Assembly (NCBI RefSeq): GCF_902460415.1
Contig: NZ_CABPTY010000002.1
Location: 30,207 to 81,768 of the forward strand
Direction: 5' to 3'
Source of the DNA: Campylobacter_A concisus_Y
GTDB lineage: Bacteria > Campylobacterota > Campylobacteria > Campylobacterales > Campylobacteraceae
Length of the DNA stretch: 51,562 nt
Of this stretch, positions 42,421 through 51,324 are shown one piece after another; position 1 is the first letter of the stretch, and each line of letters starts with the position of its first letter. A program made the position numbers and the translations under genes. Below the pieces are notes generated by a model. The model was given only the letters and a program-made list of their open reading frames with translations, made no database searches and was not told the origin of the DNA.

Positions 42421-43248
42421 ATGCAAATTTCTAATAACCTCCCAACTACTAACTACCTCTCAAGAGAGAACATGGCAAGAGAGATGGGCTTTAAATTTAA
42501 TGATATAAACGAGATACTTAGTAACGATATGGGATATGGTATGAGCTTTCCTAAATATGCAAGGCTTGATAGAAAAGCTCAAGCTGCGTCTTATGATAGA
42601 CATATATATCCACTATCTGGCTTTACAAAGGGAGATGAAGCAAAAGTCACTATCATAGGAAAGCTCAGAGGCTATGATCCTGACTTTACAAGTGAGCAGC
42701 TATCAGATCTTAAAAATTTCATAAATGAAAGCAAGGGTTTATTTGTAGAGTATATACAAGGTCAGCAAGCAAAACCAGACAATGATAAGCCAAAAATTTT
42801 AAGAGATACCCCATACACTGTAAATGAATTTTTAAATGAATATCGTGGCGATAGCGATTTGCTATTTATGCAAAACTCAAGGACTATTGATCTGCTTGAT
42901 AGCGATATGAGTATCGATGAGTTTAAAGAGGAGTGGGCTAAATATGCGTTAAAAGAGCGTTTTAATCTAACTTTGTCTAGTGAAGATGCTAAAAATGCTG
43001 TTAATATATTAAAAGAGCTAAACGAAAAAGGTATTCAGAATATAGATAATCTTGAAAAAGAAGACAACGCTAAAGAGAAGAAATTTACACCTATACAAGT
43101 TACTAAAAAATCTCAAACCTATAAGTTTGAAGCCGATGAGAGATTTAAAGAGCTTTATAAATTTATAAAGAGTGAATTTGATAGTGGTAAGAGTATGTTT
43201 GAAATTTTAGAAAAAGTAGCAAAGCTTAAAGTGGATAAGAGGGCATAG
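42421..43248 (+). CDS. Unknown protein, possibly flagellar co-expressed
   Basis: A 275-residue soluble protein with no signal peptide or membrane helix. The first 40 residues are Asn/Ser-rich (MQISNNLPTTNYLSREN), followed by a Pro/Tyr-containing region (SFPKYARLDRKAQAASYDRH, IYPLSGFTKGDEAKV), and a C-terminal half of acidic helices (SSEDAKNAVNILKELNE, KFEADERFKELYKFI). I do not recognise the family. The non-cleaved, disordered, Asn/Ser/Thr-rich N-terminus is like substrates of the flagellar export apparatus, and a possible sigma-28 promoter lies 45 bases upstream, next to fliL. Shine-Dalgarno AAGGA. That it is a flagellar co-expressed secreted factor is inference. Confidence 0.6.
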   Translation: MQISNNLPTTNYLSRENMAREMGFKFNDINEILSNDMGYGMSFPKYARLDRKAQAASYDRHIYPLSGFTKGDEAKVTIIGKLRGYDPDFTSEQLSDLKNFINESKGLFVEYIQGQQAKPDNDKPKILRDTPYTVNEFLNEYRGDSDLLFMQNSRTIDLLDSDMSIDEFKEEWAKYALKERFNLTLSSEDAKNAVNILKELNEKGIQNIDNLEKEDNAKEKKFTPIQVTKKSQTYKFEADERFKELYKFIKSEFDSGKSMFEILEKVAKLKVDKRA

Positions 43249-43387
43249 GTATTTTATAAGCAAAGAACGGAATTTTTATAATTTAAATTTCAAAGAAAAA
43301 AGCATAGATATCCTAAGACTTATGCAAAAGATAAAAAATATGGCCTAGCCAGCAAAGTATTGATGTTAAATCGCTGGCAAGACAAAT

Positions 43388-44728
43388 TTACATCCACTCA
43401 AGCACTTGTGTGATATCTTTGGCGTAAAAGCACTTTAGCCCTTGTGTGTCAAGCGGTTTGTTTGGGATGATGGCGTTTTTAAATTTCTGCGTTTTTGCCT
43501 CTTTTAGTCGCTGGTCGAGGTTGAAAATTTCTCTTATCTCACCATTTAGGCTTAGCTCACCGATGAATACACTATCCTTGCTGATAGGGCGGTTTTTAAA
43601 GCTACTTATTATCGCTGCGATGACGGCTAGATCTGCCGCAGTTTCGCTTATCTTAACGCCACCTGAAACGTTTATAAAGACGTCGTAGTGCCCAAGTGGA
43701 ATTTCAAGCTTTCGCTCAAGTAGGGCTAGCAGCATATCTAGGCGGTTTCTCTCAAAGCCAGTCGAGCTTCGTTTTGGATAGGCACTTTCGCAAACAAGGG
43801 CTTGAATTTCTATGCTAAGTGCCCTTGAGCCTTCCATTATAATAGTGATCGCACTGCCACTCATCGCCCCACCACGTGTGAAAAATTTACTCGATATCTC
43901 ATTTGCACTCACCAGTCCGTGCTGGCTCATCTCAAATATACCAACCTCACTCGTTGAGCCAAAGCGGTTTTTAAACCCACGTAAAATTCTCAGCTCTCTG
44001 CTTGTATCGCCCTCAAAATAAAGCACCACATCGACCATATGCTCAAGTACCCTTGGCCCTGCGATCGAGCCCTCTTTAGTAATATGACCGATGATGAAAA
44101 CGCAGATATTTTGGCTCTTTGCAAGCCTCATCAGCTCAAATGTGATCTCACGAACCTGCGTGATTGAGCCTGGAGCGGAGGTTATATTTTGGCTATAAAG
44201 TGTTTGAATGGAGTCAATGACTAGTACCTTGTAGTCGCTCTTTTGCACCTCTAGCATGATATCTTCTAGGCAAATTTCAGTTAACAGGTATAAATTTTTA
44301 TCCACCGCATTTAGCCTGTCAGCTCTCATTTTTATTTGGCTTTGGCTCTCTTCGCCGCTTACATAGAGCGTTTTTTTACCGTCTTTTGCTAAATTTGAGC
44401 CAATTTTTAGAAGCAATGTTGATTTACCGATGCCCGGGCTACCGCCTATAAGCACAAGTGAGCCCTCGACCACGCCACCACCAAGAACAAGGTCTAGCTC
44501 GCTATCTTTAGTGCTAAACCTCGTGAAATTTTGAATTTCAACTTCGTCTATGCTTATGGCTTTGCTGGCTACTCCGGTGCTTTTTGCTATCTCTTTGCTT
44601 ATCTTTATCTCTTGCTGGCTAAGCTCGACAAAGCTATCCCAAGCCCCACATTGTGGGCATTTGCCCAGCCACTTTGCCTGTTGATTACCACAGGCTTGAC
44701 ACTCAAAAACTGGCTTTGCTTTTGCCAT
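43388..44728 (-). CDS. radA: DNA repair protein RadA
   Basis: A 446-residue hexameric branch-migration helicase involved in recombination. Domains in order: a C4 zinc finger (CQACGNQQAKWLGKCPQC, about residues 10-27), a RecA-like ATPase with Walker A GGSPGIGKST (about 94-103) and Walker B VLVIDS, the RadA-specific KNRFG motif (about 251-255, in RGFKNRFGSTSEVG), and a C-terminal Lon-protease-like domain (GHYDVFINVSGG, about 340-351). Its 5' end overlaps the VanZ gene by 26 bases. Confidence 0.97.
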   Translation of the reverse strand: MAKAKPVFECQACGNQQAKWLGKCPQCGAWDSFVELSQQEIKISKEIAKSTGVASKAISIDEVEIQNFTRFSTKDSELDLVLGGGVVEGSLVLIGGSPGIGKSTLLLKIGSNLAKDGKKTLYVSGEESQSQIKMRADRLNAVDKNLYLLTEICLEDIMLEVQKSDYKVLVIDSIQTLYSQNITSAPGSITQVREITFELMRLAKSQNICVFIIGHITKEGSIAGPRVLEHMVDVVLYFEGDTSRELRILRGFKNRFGSTSEVGIFEMSQHGLVSANEISSKFFTRGGAMSGSAITIIMEGSRALSIEIQALVCESAYPKRSSTGFERNRLDMLLALLERKLEIPLGHYDVFINVSGGVKISETAADLAVIAAIISSFKNRPISKDSVFIGELSLNGEIREIFNLDQRLKEAKTQKFKNAIIPNKPLDTQGLKCFYAKDITQVLEWM

Positions 44729-45065
44729 AAATTATCCTTTTTAAAATTTCAACTACTATCACTCCAAAAGCCGCTCCGATCATGTCAGCCACGATGTCAA
44801 GCAGGCTAAAGCTCCTGTTTGGTAAAAACGCCTGAACGATTTCTATTTGCACTCCGAAGGCTAAAAGCAGGGCTAAATTTTTAAAAATTTTAAACTCATA
44901 GCCAAGGTAGAGCAGTATATAAAGGACGAAAAAAGCTAAAAAATGATTTGCTTTATCCCACGAATTTTCGATGATAGTAGGAGATTTTGGAGTAAATGCA
45001 AGAAAATCAATTGCTAAAAGAGCAGCGAAAAAGCAAATTTTACTAAGAAATTTTACTCTACTCAA
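44703..45065 (-). CDS. VanZ-family membrane protein
   Basis: A 120-residue protein with about four membrane helices. The VanZ-like features are the WDKANHFLAFFVLYILL segment (about residues 35-51), VQIEIVQAFLPNRSFSLLDIVADMIGA (given in part) and a basic C-terminus. VanZ-like proteins have been linked to teicoplanin resistance and, in other bacteria, to lipid or sugar processing; here the role is unknown. The start is TTG at 45065 (no ATG is available), with GGA upstream, overlapping ftsY by eight bases and radA by 26. The gene order radA-VanZ-ftsY-tlpA suggests an operon. Confidence 0.8.
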   Translation of the reverse strand: MSRVKFLSKICFFAALLAIDFLAFTPKSPTIIENSWDKANHFLAFFVLYILLYLGYEFKIFKNLALLLAFGVQIEIVQAFLPNRSFSLLDIVADMIGAAFGVIVVEILKRIIYGKSKASF

Positions 45066-45924
45066 AAATGGCGTCCATTAGCTCGTCTAAAAACTCATCT
45101 GGGTTAAATTTGATGATATCATCCATGCTCTCGCCAACGCCTATATAAAATATAGGTAGCTCAAGCTCTCTTGCCACGCCAAATAGCGCTCCACCCTTTG
45201 CGGTACCATCAAGCTTTGTGATGATGACACCATCAAGCGAGATGATATCGTTAAATGCCTTTGCTTGCGCAACTCCGGCGTTACCTTGCGTGCCATCAAG
45301 AATCAAAATTTTGCGGTGAGGCGCTTTTTCGTAAGCTTTTTTGCTAATACGAACGATCTTTTCTAGCTCGTTTGCTAAATTTGTCTGGTTTTGAAGTCTG
45401 CCGGCTGTGTCAAGGATGACTCGGTCGATACCTTTTGCAAGGGCTGAGCTGATCGTATCGTAAGCAACAGCTGAAGGATCATGCCCTTGCTGTGTGGCGA
45501 CTATTGGCACATTTAGTCTAATTGACCACTGGCGGAGCTGCTCGATCGCTCCAGCTCTAAATGTATCACAAGCGCCTAAAATAACGCTTTTGCCATTGTT
45601 TTTATATAAATTTGCAAGCTTTGCGATGGTTGTCGTCTTACCAGCACCATTTACGCCGAGGATAAGATCGACAAATGGCTTATCAGGCTCGATCATACGC
45701 TCGTTTTCGTAGATAAAATAGCTACTCATAACGCGCCTAAGATCAGCTCTGCTTACTTCATCTTGTGGCGGCAAGTAGTATAAAATCTCTTCCACGATCT
45801 CGTAAGCTACGTCAGCTTCAAGTAAAATTTCTTCTAAGCTCTCTTTGTCTATCTTTTTTGACTTTTTAGCCGAGCTTATCGCTCCAAAAGTCTTCTCAAG
45901 GCCTTTTTTTAGAAAGTCAAGCAT
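45058..45924 (-). CDS. ftsY: Signal recognition particle receptor FtsY
   Basis: A 288-residue SRP GTPase. The NG domain is complete: GVNGAGKTTTIAKLA (G1, about residues 91-105), DTFRAGAIEQL (about 120-130), DTAGR (G3) and TKLDGTAKGG (G4, about 235-244). The acidic A domain seen in E. coli is absent and replaced by a short lead (KKGLEKTFGAISSAKKSKK) that could bind membranes. Its ATG shares a base with the stop of the tlpA-like gene. Confidence 0.97.
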   Translation of the reverse strand: MLDFLKKGLEKTFGAISSAKKSKKIDKESLEEILLEADVAYEIVEEILYYLPPQDEVSRADLRRVMSSYFIYENERMIEPDKPFVDLILGVNGAGKTTTIAKLANLYKNNGKSVILGACDTFRAGAIEQLRQWSIRLNVPIVATQQGHDPSAVAYDTISSALAKGIDRVILDTAGRLQNQTNLANELEKIVRISKKAYEKAPHRKILILDGTQGNAGVAQAKAFNDIISLDGVIITKLDGTAKGGALFGVARELELPIFYIGVGESMDDIIKFNPDEFLDELMDAIFE

Positions 45925-46556
45925 TATTTTGTTGCCCTATTTATGTCATTTTCAAGCATCTCTTCAGGCACAAGACCGATGTAGCCTTGAACGTAGTCAC
46001 CATTTGCTTTAAAAAGTGCTGACGCAGGCAAGCCTTTTATGCCACCCATTGCTTTTTCAAATAAAAAATTTCCCTCGCCGACCGCGACTTCGTATTTTAT
46101 TTTATATTTTTGAGCAAAATCTTTTACTTCATCTTCACTTTTGTCTTCAAGTAGCACACCAACGATATCTAGCTCGTTTTTAAATTTCTCGCTTAGATTG
46201 TTTAAGTGCGGGATCTCGGCCTTGCAAGGAGGGCACCAAGTGGCGAAAAATACGTAAAGAGTTGCTTTTTTACCATCTTTTACATCAAAGCCATTACTTC
46301 TTTTTGTAATCTGCATAGTTGTGCCATTTAGTAGCTTTAGATTTATCTCTTTTATCTCGTTTTCTTGGACACTTTCACTCATTTTTGGAGTGAGTGAGTC
46401 TTTGCTTAAATTTTCATCTTTGCTGGCATTTTTATCTAAAATTTTGCCCTGCGTTTGTTCGCTTGTATTTTGCTCGTTTTTTTGCTTGTTCTCGTCGCCG
46501 CATCCAAAAAATGCAAAAATGCAAAGTGATGTTATAATTGCTCGTTTTAATGTCAT
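45924..46556 (-). CDS. TlpA-like thioredoxin-family lipoprotein
   Basis: A 210-residue protein with a lipoprotein signal (lipobox FFGC, Cys about 19) and a Lys/Gln/Asp-rich linker, then a thioredoxin fold with the active site WCPPC (in FFATWCPPCKAEIPHL, about residues 105-120) and a cis-Pro loop in GIKGLPASALF. It should act as a periplasmic thiol-disulfide reductant at the inner membrane. The start is set at 46556 because AAAGGAAA lies just upstream and the lipoprotein signal starts here; a TTG/ATG frame upstream is a shadow. It leads the tlpA-ftsY-vanZ-radA operon and is divergent from the cyclo-ligase. Confidence 0.85.
   Translation of the reverse strand: MTLKRAIITSLCIFAFFGCGDENKQKNEQNTSEQTQGKILDKNASKDENLSKDSLTPKMSESVQENEIKEINLKLLNGTTMQITKRSNGFDVKDGKKATLYVFFATWCPPCKAEIPHLNNLSEKFKNELDIVGVLLEDKSEDEVKDFAQKYKIKYEVAVGEGNFLFEKAMGGIKGLPASALFKANGDYVQGYIGLVPEEMLENDINRATK
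46533..46538 (+). promoter_or_regulatory. TATAAT -10 for cyclo-ligase, inside the tlpA-like gene
   Basis: TATAAT at 46533-46538 on the plus strand, about 68 bases before the ATG of the cyclo-ligase; it lies within the first codons of the divergent tlpA-like gene. Confidence 0.5.
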
Positions 46557-46583
46557 AAATTTCCTTTTGAATAAGATTTCAGG

Positions 46584-46589
46584 ATTATA
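46584..46589 (-). promoter_or_regulatory. TATAAT -10 for the tlpA-like operon
   Basis: Perfect TATAAT on the minus strand (TCTTGTATAATCCTG), about 28 bases before the tlpA-like ATG. Confidence 0.6.
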
Positions 46590-46605
46590 CAAGAAAGAGC
46601 ATAAA

Positions 46606-47253
46606 ATGAGCGTTAATTTAGAAAAAAATGAATTTAGAAAAAATGCAAGAGTAAATTTGATGAAACTTACTAAATTTAAGGCCAAATGCTCGCACTATAA
46701 AGCTACGAAAACTCTTTTAAAATTGATAAATTTTACAAATTCTAAGAAAGTATTGTTTTATTTGCCACTTAACTACGAAGTCGATGTGCTTAAAATAAGG
46801 CGAAATTTATCACATAAATGTGAAATTTTTGCCCCTTTTATGGTAGGTCTTAGCTTAAAGATGGTAAGATTGCGACTGCCATTTATAACTTATAAATTTA
46901 ACGTCAGACAGCCATCTGGCAAAAAAATGGATAATGTTAGACTTGATATGGCAGTAGTTCCAGCGATTGGGGTTGATGGAGCTATGGCTAGGATAGGGCA
47001 CGGAAAAGGATTTTATGATAGATTTTTTGACTCTTTGCCCATTAAGCCAAAACGGATAGTTTTTCTTGAGATAAAAGACTTTTATACCAAAGATGTGCTT
47101 TCAAATACACAAGACGCGGTAGCAGACTTTTATATAACCCCAAATAAAAATTATATAAAAAAAAGAGGAATAAATGATAGAGGTTTTAATAGGCTTAGGA
47201 GCCGGTGTGGCGGGCGTTGGAGCAGGATATCTATACGCCAAAAAGATAAATGA
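46606..47253 (+). CDS. 5-formyltetrahydrofolate cyclo-ligase
   Basis: A 215-residue enzyme that converts 5-formyl-THF to 5,10-methenyl-THF with ATP. Hallmarks are the N-terminal EKNEFRKNARVNLMK, YLPLNYEVDV and the C-terminal signature GHGKGFYDRFFD (about residues 131-142), which holds the ATP/substrate loop. The start is 46606 with AGAAAGAG upstream; a much longer frame beginning at 46321 is a shadow of the divergent gene. The last 26 codons run in a different frame through the start of rny (80-base overlap), and this tail (KKRGINDRGFNRLRSR) is Arg-rich and is not typical of the family. Confidence 0.85.
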   Translation: MSVNLEKNEFRKNARVNLMKLTKFKAKCSHYKATKTLLKLINFTNSKKVLFYLPLNYEVDVLKIRRNLSHKCEIFAPFMVGLSLKMVRLRLPFITYKFNVRQPSGKKMDNVRLDMAVVPAIGVDGAMARIGHGKGFYDRFFDSLPIKPKRIVFLEIKDFYTKDVLSNTQDAVADFYITPNKNYIKKRGINDRGFNRLRSRCGGRWSRISIRQKDK

Positions 47254-48727
47254 TGCAAACTACAACATCTTCTTAGAACAAGCAAAAGCAAAGGCAAAAG
47301 CTATTGAGTATGAAGCTGAGCTAACGCTTAAAAATTCTAAAATTTCAGTACAAGAGGCTGAATTTGAGGCCAAAAAAAGATACGATGACAAGACGACAAA
47401 GCTTCAAAAAGAGTATGCAAGTAAATTTGATGAACTAGCCAAAAAAGAGAAAATTTTGCTAAATGAGCAAGAGCTTTTAAATGAGAGCAAAGAGCTTTTT
47501 GAAAAAGATAAGCAAGATGCTAAGGTCACTTACGAAGAGGGTTTAAATTTAAAAGCGACTTATCAAAACAAAGTAGAAGAGGCGATAAGAGTGCTTGAGC
47601 ACGCTGCTGGCTTAACGGAGGAAGAGGCAAAAGAGGTCGTGCTTAAAAAGGTCGAAGAGAAGTCACGCGCCGACATCGCTCACATCGTTAGAAAGTACGA
47701 AGAAGAGGCAAAAAGAGAGGCTAAAAAGAGGGTTAATTATATCTTGGCGCAGGCTACGTCAAGATTTGCTGGAGAATTTGCGGCTGAGCGACTAATAAAT
47801 GTCGTAAATATCAAAAACGATGAGCTAAAAGGTAGGATTATTGGTAAAGAAGGACGTAACATCAAAACCCTTGAAATGGTGCTTGGCGTTGATATCATCA
47901 TTGATGATACCCCGCACGCGATCATACTAAGCAGCTTTAACCTTTACAGACGTGCGATCGCTACAAGAGTGATCGAGCTTTTGGTGGAGGACGGCAGAAT
48001 TCAGCCTGCAAGGATAGAGGATCTTCACAAAAAAGTAACTGAAGAATTTGAGCAAAGCATACAAGAAGAGGGCGAAAACATCGTCATGGACCTTGGTCTA
48101 AATAAAATTCATCCAGAGATCGTAAAACTAATAGGTAAACTTAAATTTAGAGCAAGCTACGGTCAAAATGCCTTGGCCCACAGCCTTGAAGTGGCGCATT
48201 TAGCTGGCATCATCGCAGCTGAGTGTGGCGGAGATGAGAAGCTAGCAAAAAGAGCTGGCATACTTCACGATATCGGTAAGGCGCTAACTCACGAGTACGA
48301 GGGCAGCCACGTCGATCTTGGAGCTGAAATTTGCAAACGCTATAAAGAGCATCCAGTCGTCATCAACGCGATCTATGCTCACCATGGTCACGAAGAGGCG
48401 ACAAGTATAGAAAGTGCTGCTGTTTGCGCGGCTGATGCACTAAGTGCAGCTCGTCCAGGTGCAAGGCGTGAGGTGCTTGAGAGCTTCTTAAAGCGTGTCG
48501 AAGAGATCGAAAATATCGCAAAAAGTAAGGACGGTATCAAACAAGCTTATGCGATAAATGCAGGCCGTGAAATTCGTGTCATCGCAAATGCTAAACTCAT
48601 AAACGACGACGAGGCCGTGCTTGTAGCAAAAGAGATAGCTCAAGAGATCGAGAGCAAGGTGCAGTATCCTGGTGAGATAAAAGTAAGTGTCATCAGAGAG
48701 ACTCGTGCTGTTGATTTTGCAAAATAA
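47174..48727 (+). CDS. rny: Ribonuclease Y
   Basis: A 517-residue membrane-anchored endoribonuclease that starts bulk mRNA decay. It has an N-terminal helix (IEVLIGLGAGVAGVGAGYLY), a long coiled coil (to about residue 200), a KH domain with GRIIGKEGRNIKTLE (about 221-235) and an HD domain with HSLEVAHLAG and GILHDIGKAL (about 365-374). Its ATG overlaps the 3' end of the cyclo-ligase gene by 80 bases, with AGAGGAATAA upstream, so the two genes are probably coupled. Confidence 0.97.
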   Translation: MIEVLIGLGAGVAGVGAGYLYAKKINDANYNIFLEQAKAKAKAIEYEAELTLKNSKISVQEAEFEAKKRYDDKTTKLQKEYASKFDELAKKEKILLNEQELLNESKELFEKDKQDAKVTYEEGLNLKATYQNKVEEAIRVLEHAAGLTEEEAKEVVLKKVEEKSRADIAHIVRKYEEEAKREAKKRVNYILAQATSRFAGEFAAERLINVVNIKNDELKGRIIGKEGRNIKTLEMVLGVDIIIDDTPHAIILSSFNLYRRAIATRVIELLVEDGRIQPARIEDLHKKVTEEFEQSIQEEGENIVMDLGLNKIHPEIVKLIGKLKFRASYGQNALAHSLEVAHLAGIIAAECGGDEKLAKRAGILHDIGKALTHEYEGSHVDLGAEICKRYKEHPVVINAIYAHHGHEEATSIESAAVCAADALSAARPGARREVLESFLKRVEEIENIAKSKDGIKQAYAINAGREIRVIANAKLINDDEAVLVAKEIAQEIESKVQYPGEIKVSVIRETRAVDFAK

Positions 48728-48736
48728 CGGCAAGAT

Positions 48737-49333
48737 ATGAAATTTCTTTTTTCAATTTTATTATTTTTTTCACTTGGCTTTGCCAGCGAGGAGCTCATGC
48801 TAGACTCGGCAAACTCGTTTATAACAACGATGAGAGGCGCTAGAAACGCTCCTATAAAAGAGCTAATCGAGCAGTCAAAAGCGACGATCATCTTTCCAAG
48901 TGTTAAAAAGGTCGGTTTTGTAGTTGGTGGTATGGGTGGAGATGGTATCATGGTTGTTGGTAACATTAACTCGCCAAGTGAAATTTTACCAGTTAGCATA
49001 AGTGGCGGTAGCATCGGTATACAGCTTGGTTATGAAGATAGTTCGCTTGTACTTTTTATATTTAAAGATAGCATTATCCACGATATCAAAGATGCCAAGA
49101 TCACGCTTGATACAAAGCTATCAGTAGCTTTTGGTGATATTGGGCGCAATTACAGTAAAGTAAGCGATTTTAAATTTTCAAGTGATATCTACGCATATGC
49201 CGCAAATGATGGTTTTTTTGCGGGTGCTAGCTTTGGTGGAGCAGTCATCAGTGCAAGAGAAGAAATTTTAAAGCAAAGTGGCTATGCCTATGAACAGCTA
49301 ATAGCCTCTGCATCTAAACTTTTAGGAGATTAA
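48737..49333 (+). CDS. SYLF-domain lipid-binding protein (Ysc84-like), copy 2
   Basis: A 198-residue SYLF protein with a signal peptide (about residues 1-16, LGFAS). Domain segments parallel copy 1: IIFPSVKKVGFVVGGMGGDGIMV (about 50-72, given as IIFPSVKKVG and GMGGDG), GSIGIQLGYEDSSLVLF and GFFAGASFGGAVISA. It begins nine bases after rny and overlaps the DedA gene by one base, so it belongs to an operon with membrane proteins. Lipid-facing or periplasmic role assumed. Confidence 0.85.
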   Translation: MKFLFSILLFFSLGFASEELMLDSANSFITTMRGARNAPIKELIEQSKATIIFPSVKKVGFVVGGMGGDGIMVVGNINSPSEILPVSISGGSIGIQLGYEDSSLVLFIFKDSIIHDIKDAKITLDTKLSVAFGDIGRNYSKVSDFKFSSDIYAYAANDGFFAGASFGGAVISAREEILKQSGYAYEQLIASASKLLGD

Positions 49334-49899
49334 TGCAAGATATCATAAACTCAGTTTCAACATACGGCTATATTGTATTGTTTTTTTATAGTCTTGGTGG
49401 CGGTATGGTTGCATTAATCGCCGCTGGAATTTTAAGTTTTGCCGGTAAGATGGATATCACTCTTAGTATAATTGTCGCTGCTGTGGCAAATACAATCGGT
49501 GACACACTAATTTTTTATGTCGCAAGATTTAATAAAAACTCACTTATGCCTTATATCAAAAATCATAAAAGAAAGCTTGCTTATGCAGGAATTTTGGCCA
49601 AAAAACATGGCGATAAGATAATATTTATCAAAAAATTTATCTACGGAGTTAAAACTTTGGTTCCTATCGCACTTGGACTTACGAAGTATTCATTTTATAA
49701 ATTTAGCATTATAAATTTCATCTCGTCAGTGCTTTGGGCGATCATTATCGGATTTGCCAGCTTTAAAGCGGGTGATTATTTTGTAGGTGCAAGCGACTAT
49801 CTTGGCGAGCATGGATATATTATGCCTCTTGCTATGGTTTGTTTGTTGCTTGGAATTTGGTTTTTTTTACAACATATTACAAAAAGGAGAAAAGCATGA
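49333..49899 (+). CDS. DedA-family membrane protein
   Basis: A 188-residue inner-membrane protein with about four helices plus re-entrant segments. DedA features are GDTLIFYVARFNKNSLMPYIK (given in part, about residues 56-74), FIKKFIYGVKTLVPIALG (about 98-115, with the conserved Arg replaced by Lys) and the C-terminal SSVLWAIIIGF. DedA proteins help keep proton-motive force and act as lipid flippases in some species. Coupled to the following DUF945 gene by an ATGA overlap. Confidence 0.88.
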   Translation: MQDIINSVSTYGYIVLFFYSLGGGMVALIAAGILSFAGKMDITLSIIVAAVANTIGDTLIFYVARFNKNSLMPYIKNHKRKLAYAGILAKKHGDKIIFIKKFIYGVKTLVPIALGLTKYSFYKFSIINFISSVLWAIIIGFASFKAGDYFVGASDYLGEHGYIMPLAMVCLLLGIWFFLQHITKRRKA

Positions 49900-51236
49900 A
49901 AAAGGTGATATCTGTTTTAATCGTAGTTATCTTAGTAGCCATTGGAGCGGTTTATTTTGCTTCAAATGAGGTGGAGAAAAACTATCAAAGGATAGTGAAT
50001 GATCTAAACAATATTAATGGCTTTAAAATTTCTAATAACGATTACAAAAAAGGTTTTTTTGGCTCAAAAGGATCATTTGATTTTAGTGTTTCAAAAGATC
50101 TTTTGGAAAATATATTTGGTAAAAATGTAAATGAGGATTTGGTTTTTAAAGTAGAAAATGAAATTTCTCATACAGTGCTCGCTTTTATAGATGGCTTTGA
50201 AATAGACTCAAAAATTTCTATCCAAAACGATATGATTAAAAACATTATCGCAACATTCATGGGTTCAAACGTCATTGCAACAACTAAAACAAAAGTTAGC
50301 TTAACTGGCGATAAAGATGTAGATATCAAATTTAGCAATATTGAATTTAACGATAAGCAAAAAACTGCCGTTAATACAAAAGATATAAAGATTGGTATGA
50401 CGCTTGATTCAAAAGATAGTATAAACAGCTTAAAGGTTGAAGCAGATAAGATTGTTTTGAAAGATTTTAGTGAATACAATAAAGTTGATCTAAATATCGA
50501 AGGGTTTTATATTGACTCAAGCTATAAAGAGCCAGTTAAGATTTCAAAAATTTTAGAGAGTCAGCTTGTACCTTATCTAGCAAAAGTTAAATTTAAAAGG
50601 GTGTCTTTCGCATCTAATGATATAAGTAATATTTTGATAGATGACTTTAAGTATGACTCAAAATTTGAAATCTCAAATGATCTTGGAAGATCGGACGATG
50701 TTATAAAAATAGGTATAGTAGCAGTTGATAAAGTAAAATATACAGATTTTGTCTTTGATAGCAAAATCGCAAATATCAATGTGCCTGCATTAAATAATGT
50801 ATTAGACAAGCTTAATAATTTAAATAATGAAGAAAATTATAATGTTTTAGCTGGATTAAATTTTGATGAGATAATAGATCAAATCTTAGAAAAGAATCCA
50901 AGCATAAAAATAGATACATTAAGCTTTAAAAAAGGAGATAAGGCTTTAAAGCTAAATTTGGATGCAGCAGTAAATGGCTTTAAAAAGGGAACAAATCAGT
51001 CAGAAATTTTTGATAAATTATCTCTTAGTGGAAAAATAAGCGTCGACGAAAGTCTAGCGAATTTTTTTGATACACTAGTGCCAGAAGTAGCTTTTGTTGA
51101 GCCTACTTTGATATCTGCTGGATATTTTAAAGAAGAGGATAAAAAAGTAATAAGTGAATTTAAATATGATCCAAACAAAAAAGATATTATATTTAATGGA
51201 AAAGTTGGACTTCAAAATTTCTTTATGGGTTTTTAA
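49896..51236 (+). CDS. DUF945 (YdgA-like) protein
   Basis: A 446-residue protein with one N-terminal membrane helix (about residues 4-22) and a large periplasmic region. The motifs NDLNNINGFKISNNDYKKGFFGSKGSF (given as GFKISNNDYKKGFF) near residue 38 and the beta-rich repeats that follow match the DUF945/YdgA family, of unknown function and distantly AsmA-like in appearance. The start at 49896 has AAGGAG eight bases upstream and overlaps dedA by four bases. It ends the rny-SYLF-DedA-DUF945 run before the rRNA operon. Confidence 0.8.
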   Translation: MKKVISVLIVVILVAIGAVYFASNEVEKNYQRIVNDLNNINGFKISNNDYKKGFFGSKGSFDFSVSKDLLENIFGKNVNEDLVFKVENEISHTVLAFIDGFEIDSKISIQNDMIKNIIATFMGSNVIATTKTKVSLTGDKDVDIKFSNIEFNDKQKTAVNTKDIKIGMTLDSKDSINSLKVEADKIVLKDFSEYNKVDLNIEGFYIDSSYKEPVKISKILESQLVPYLAKVKFKRVSFASNDISNILIDDFKYDSKFEISNDLGRSDDVIKIGIVAVDKVKYTDFVFDSKIANINVPALNNVLDKLNNLNNEENYNVLAGLNFDEIIDQILEKNPSIKIDTLSFKKGDKALKLNLDAAVNGFKKGTNQSEIFDKLSLSGKISVDESLANFFDTLVPEVAFVEPTLISAGYFKEEDKKVISEFKYDPNKKDIIFNGKVGLQNFFMGF

Positions 51237-51285
51237 AAATTAGCCTGATTTTTATCTGCATTTAAGCATCACTTCTATATACTTC

Positions 51286-51324
51286 ACTTTCTGTTTTGCA
51301 AAACGCAGAGCAGAAAGTTCTTTT
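51286..51324 (+). terminator. Terminator before the rRNA operon
   Basis: ACTTTCTG and CAGAAAGT (51286-51293 and 51311-51318) with inner pairing (TTTTGC/GCAAAA-like) form a hairpin followed by TCTTTT, 50 bases after the DUF945 stop. Confidence 0.65.

Noticed and set aside
46321..46605. N-terminal extension of the cyclo-ligase to 46321
   Set aside because: It lies antisense to the tlpA-like gene, the conserved protein starts at 46606, and the likely -10 for the gene (46533) lies within the extension.
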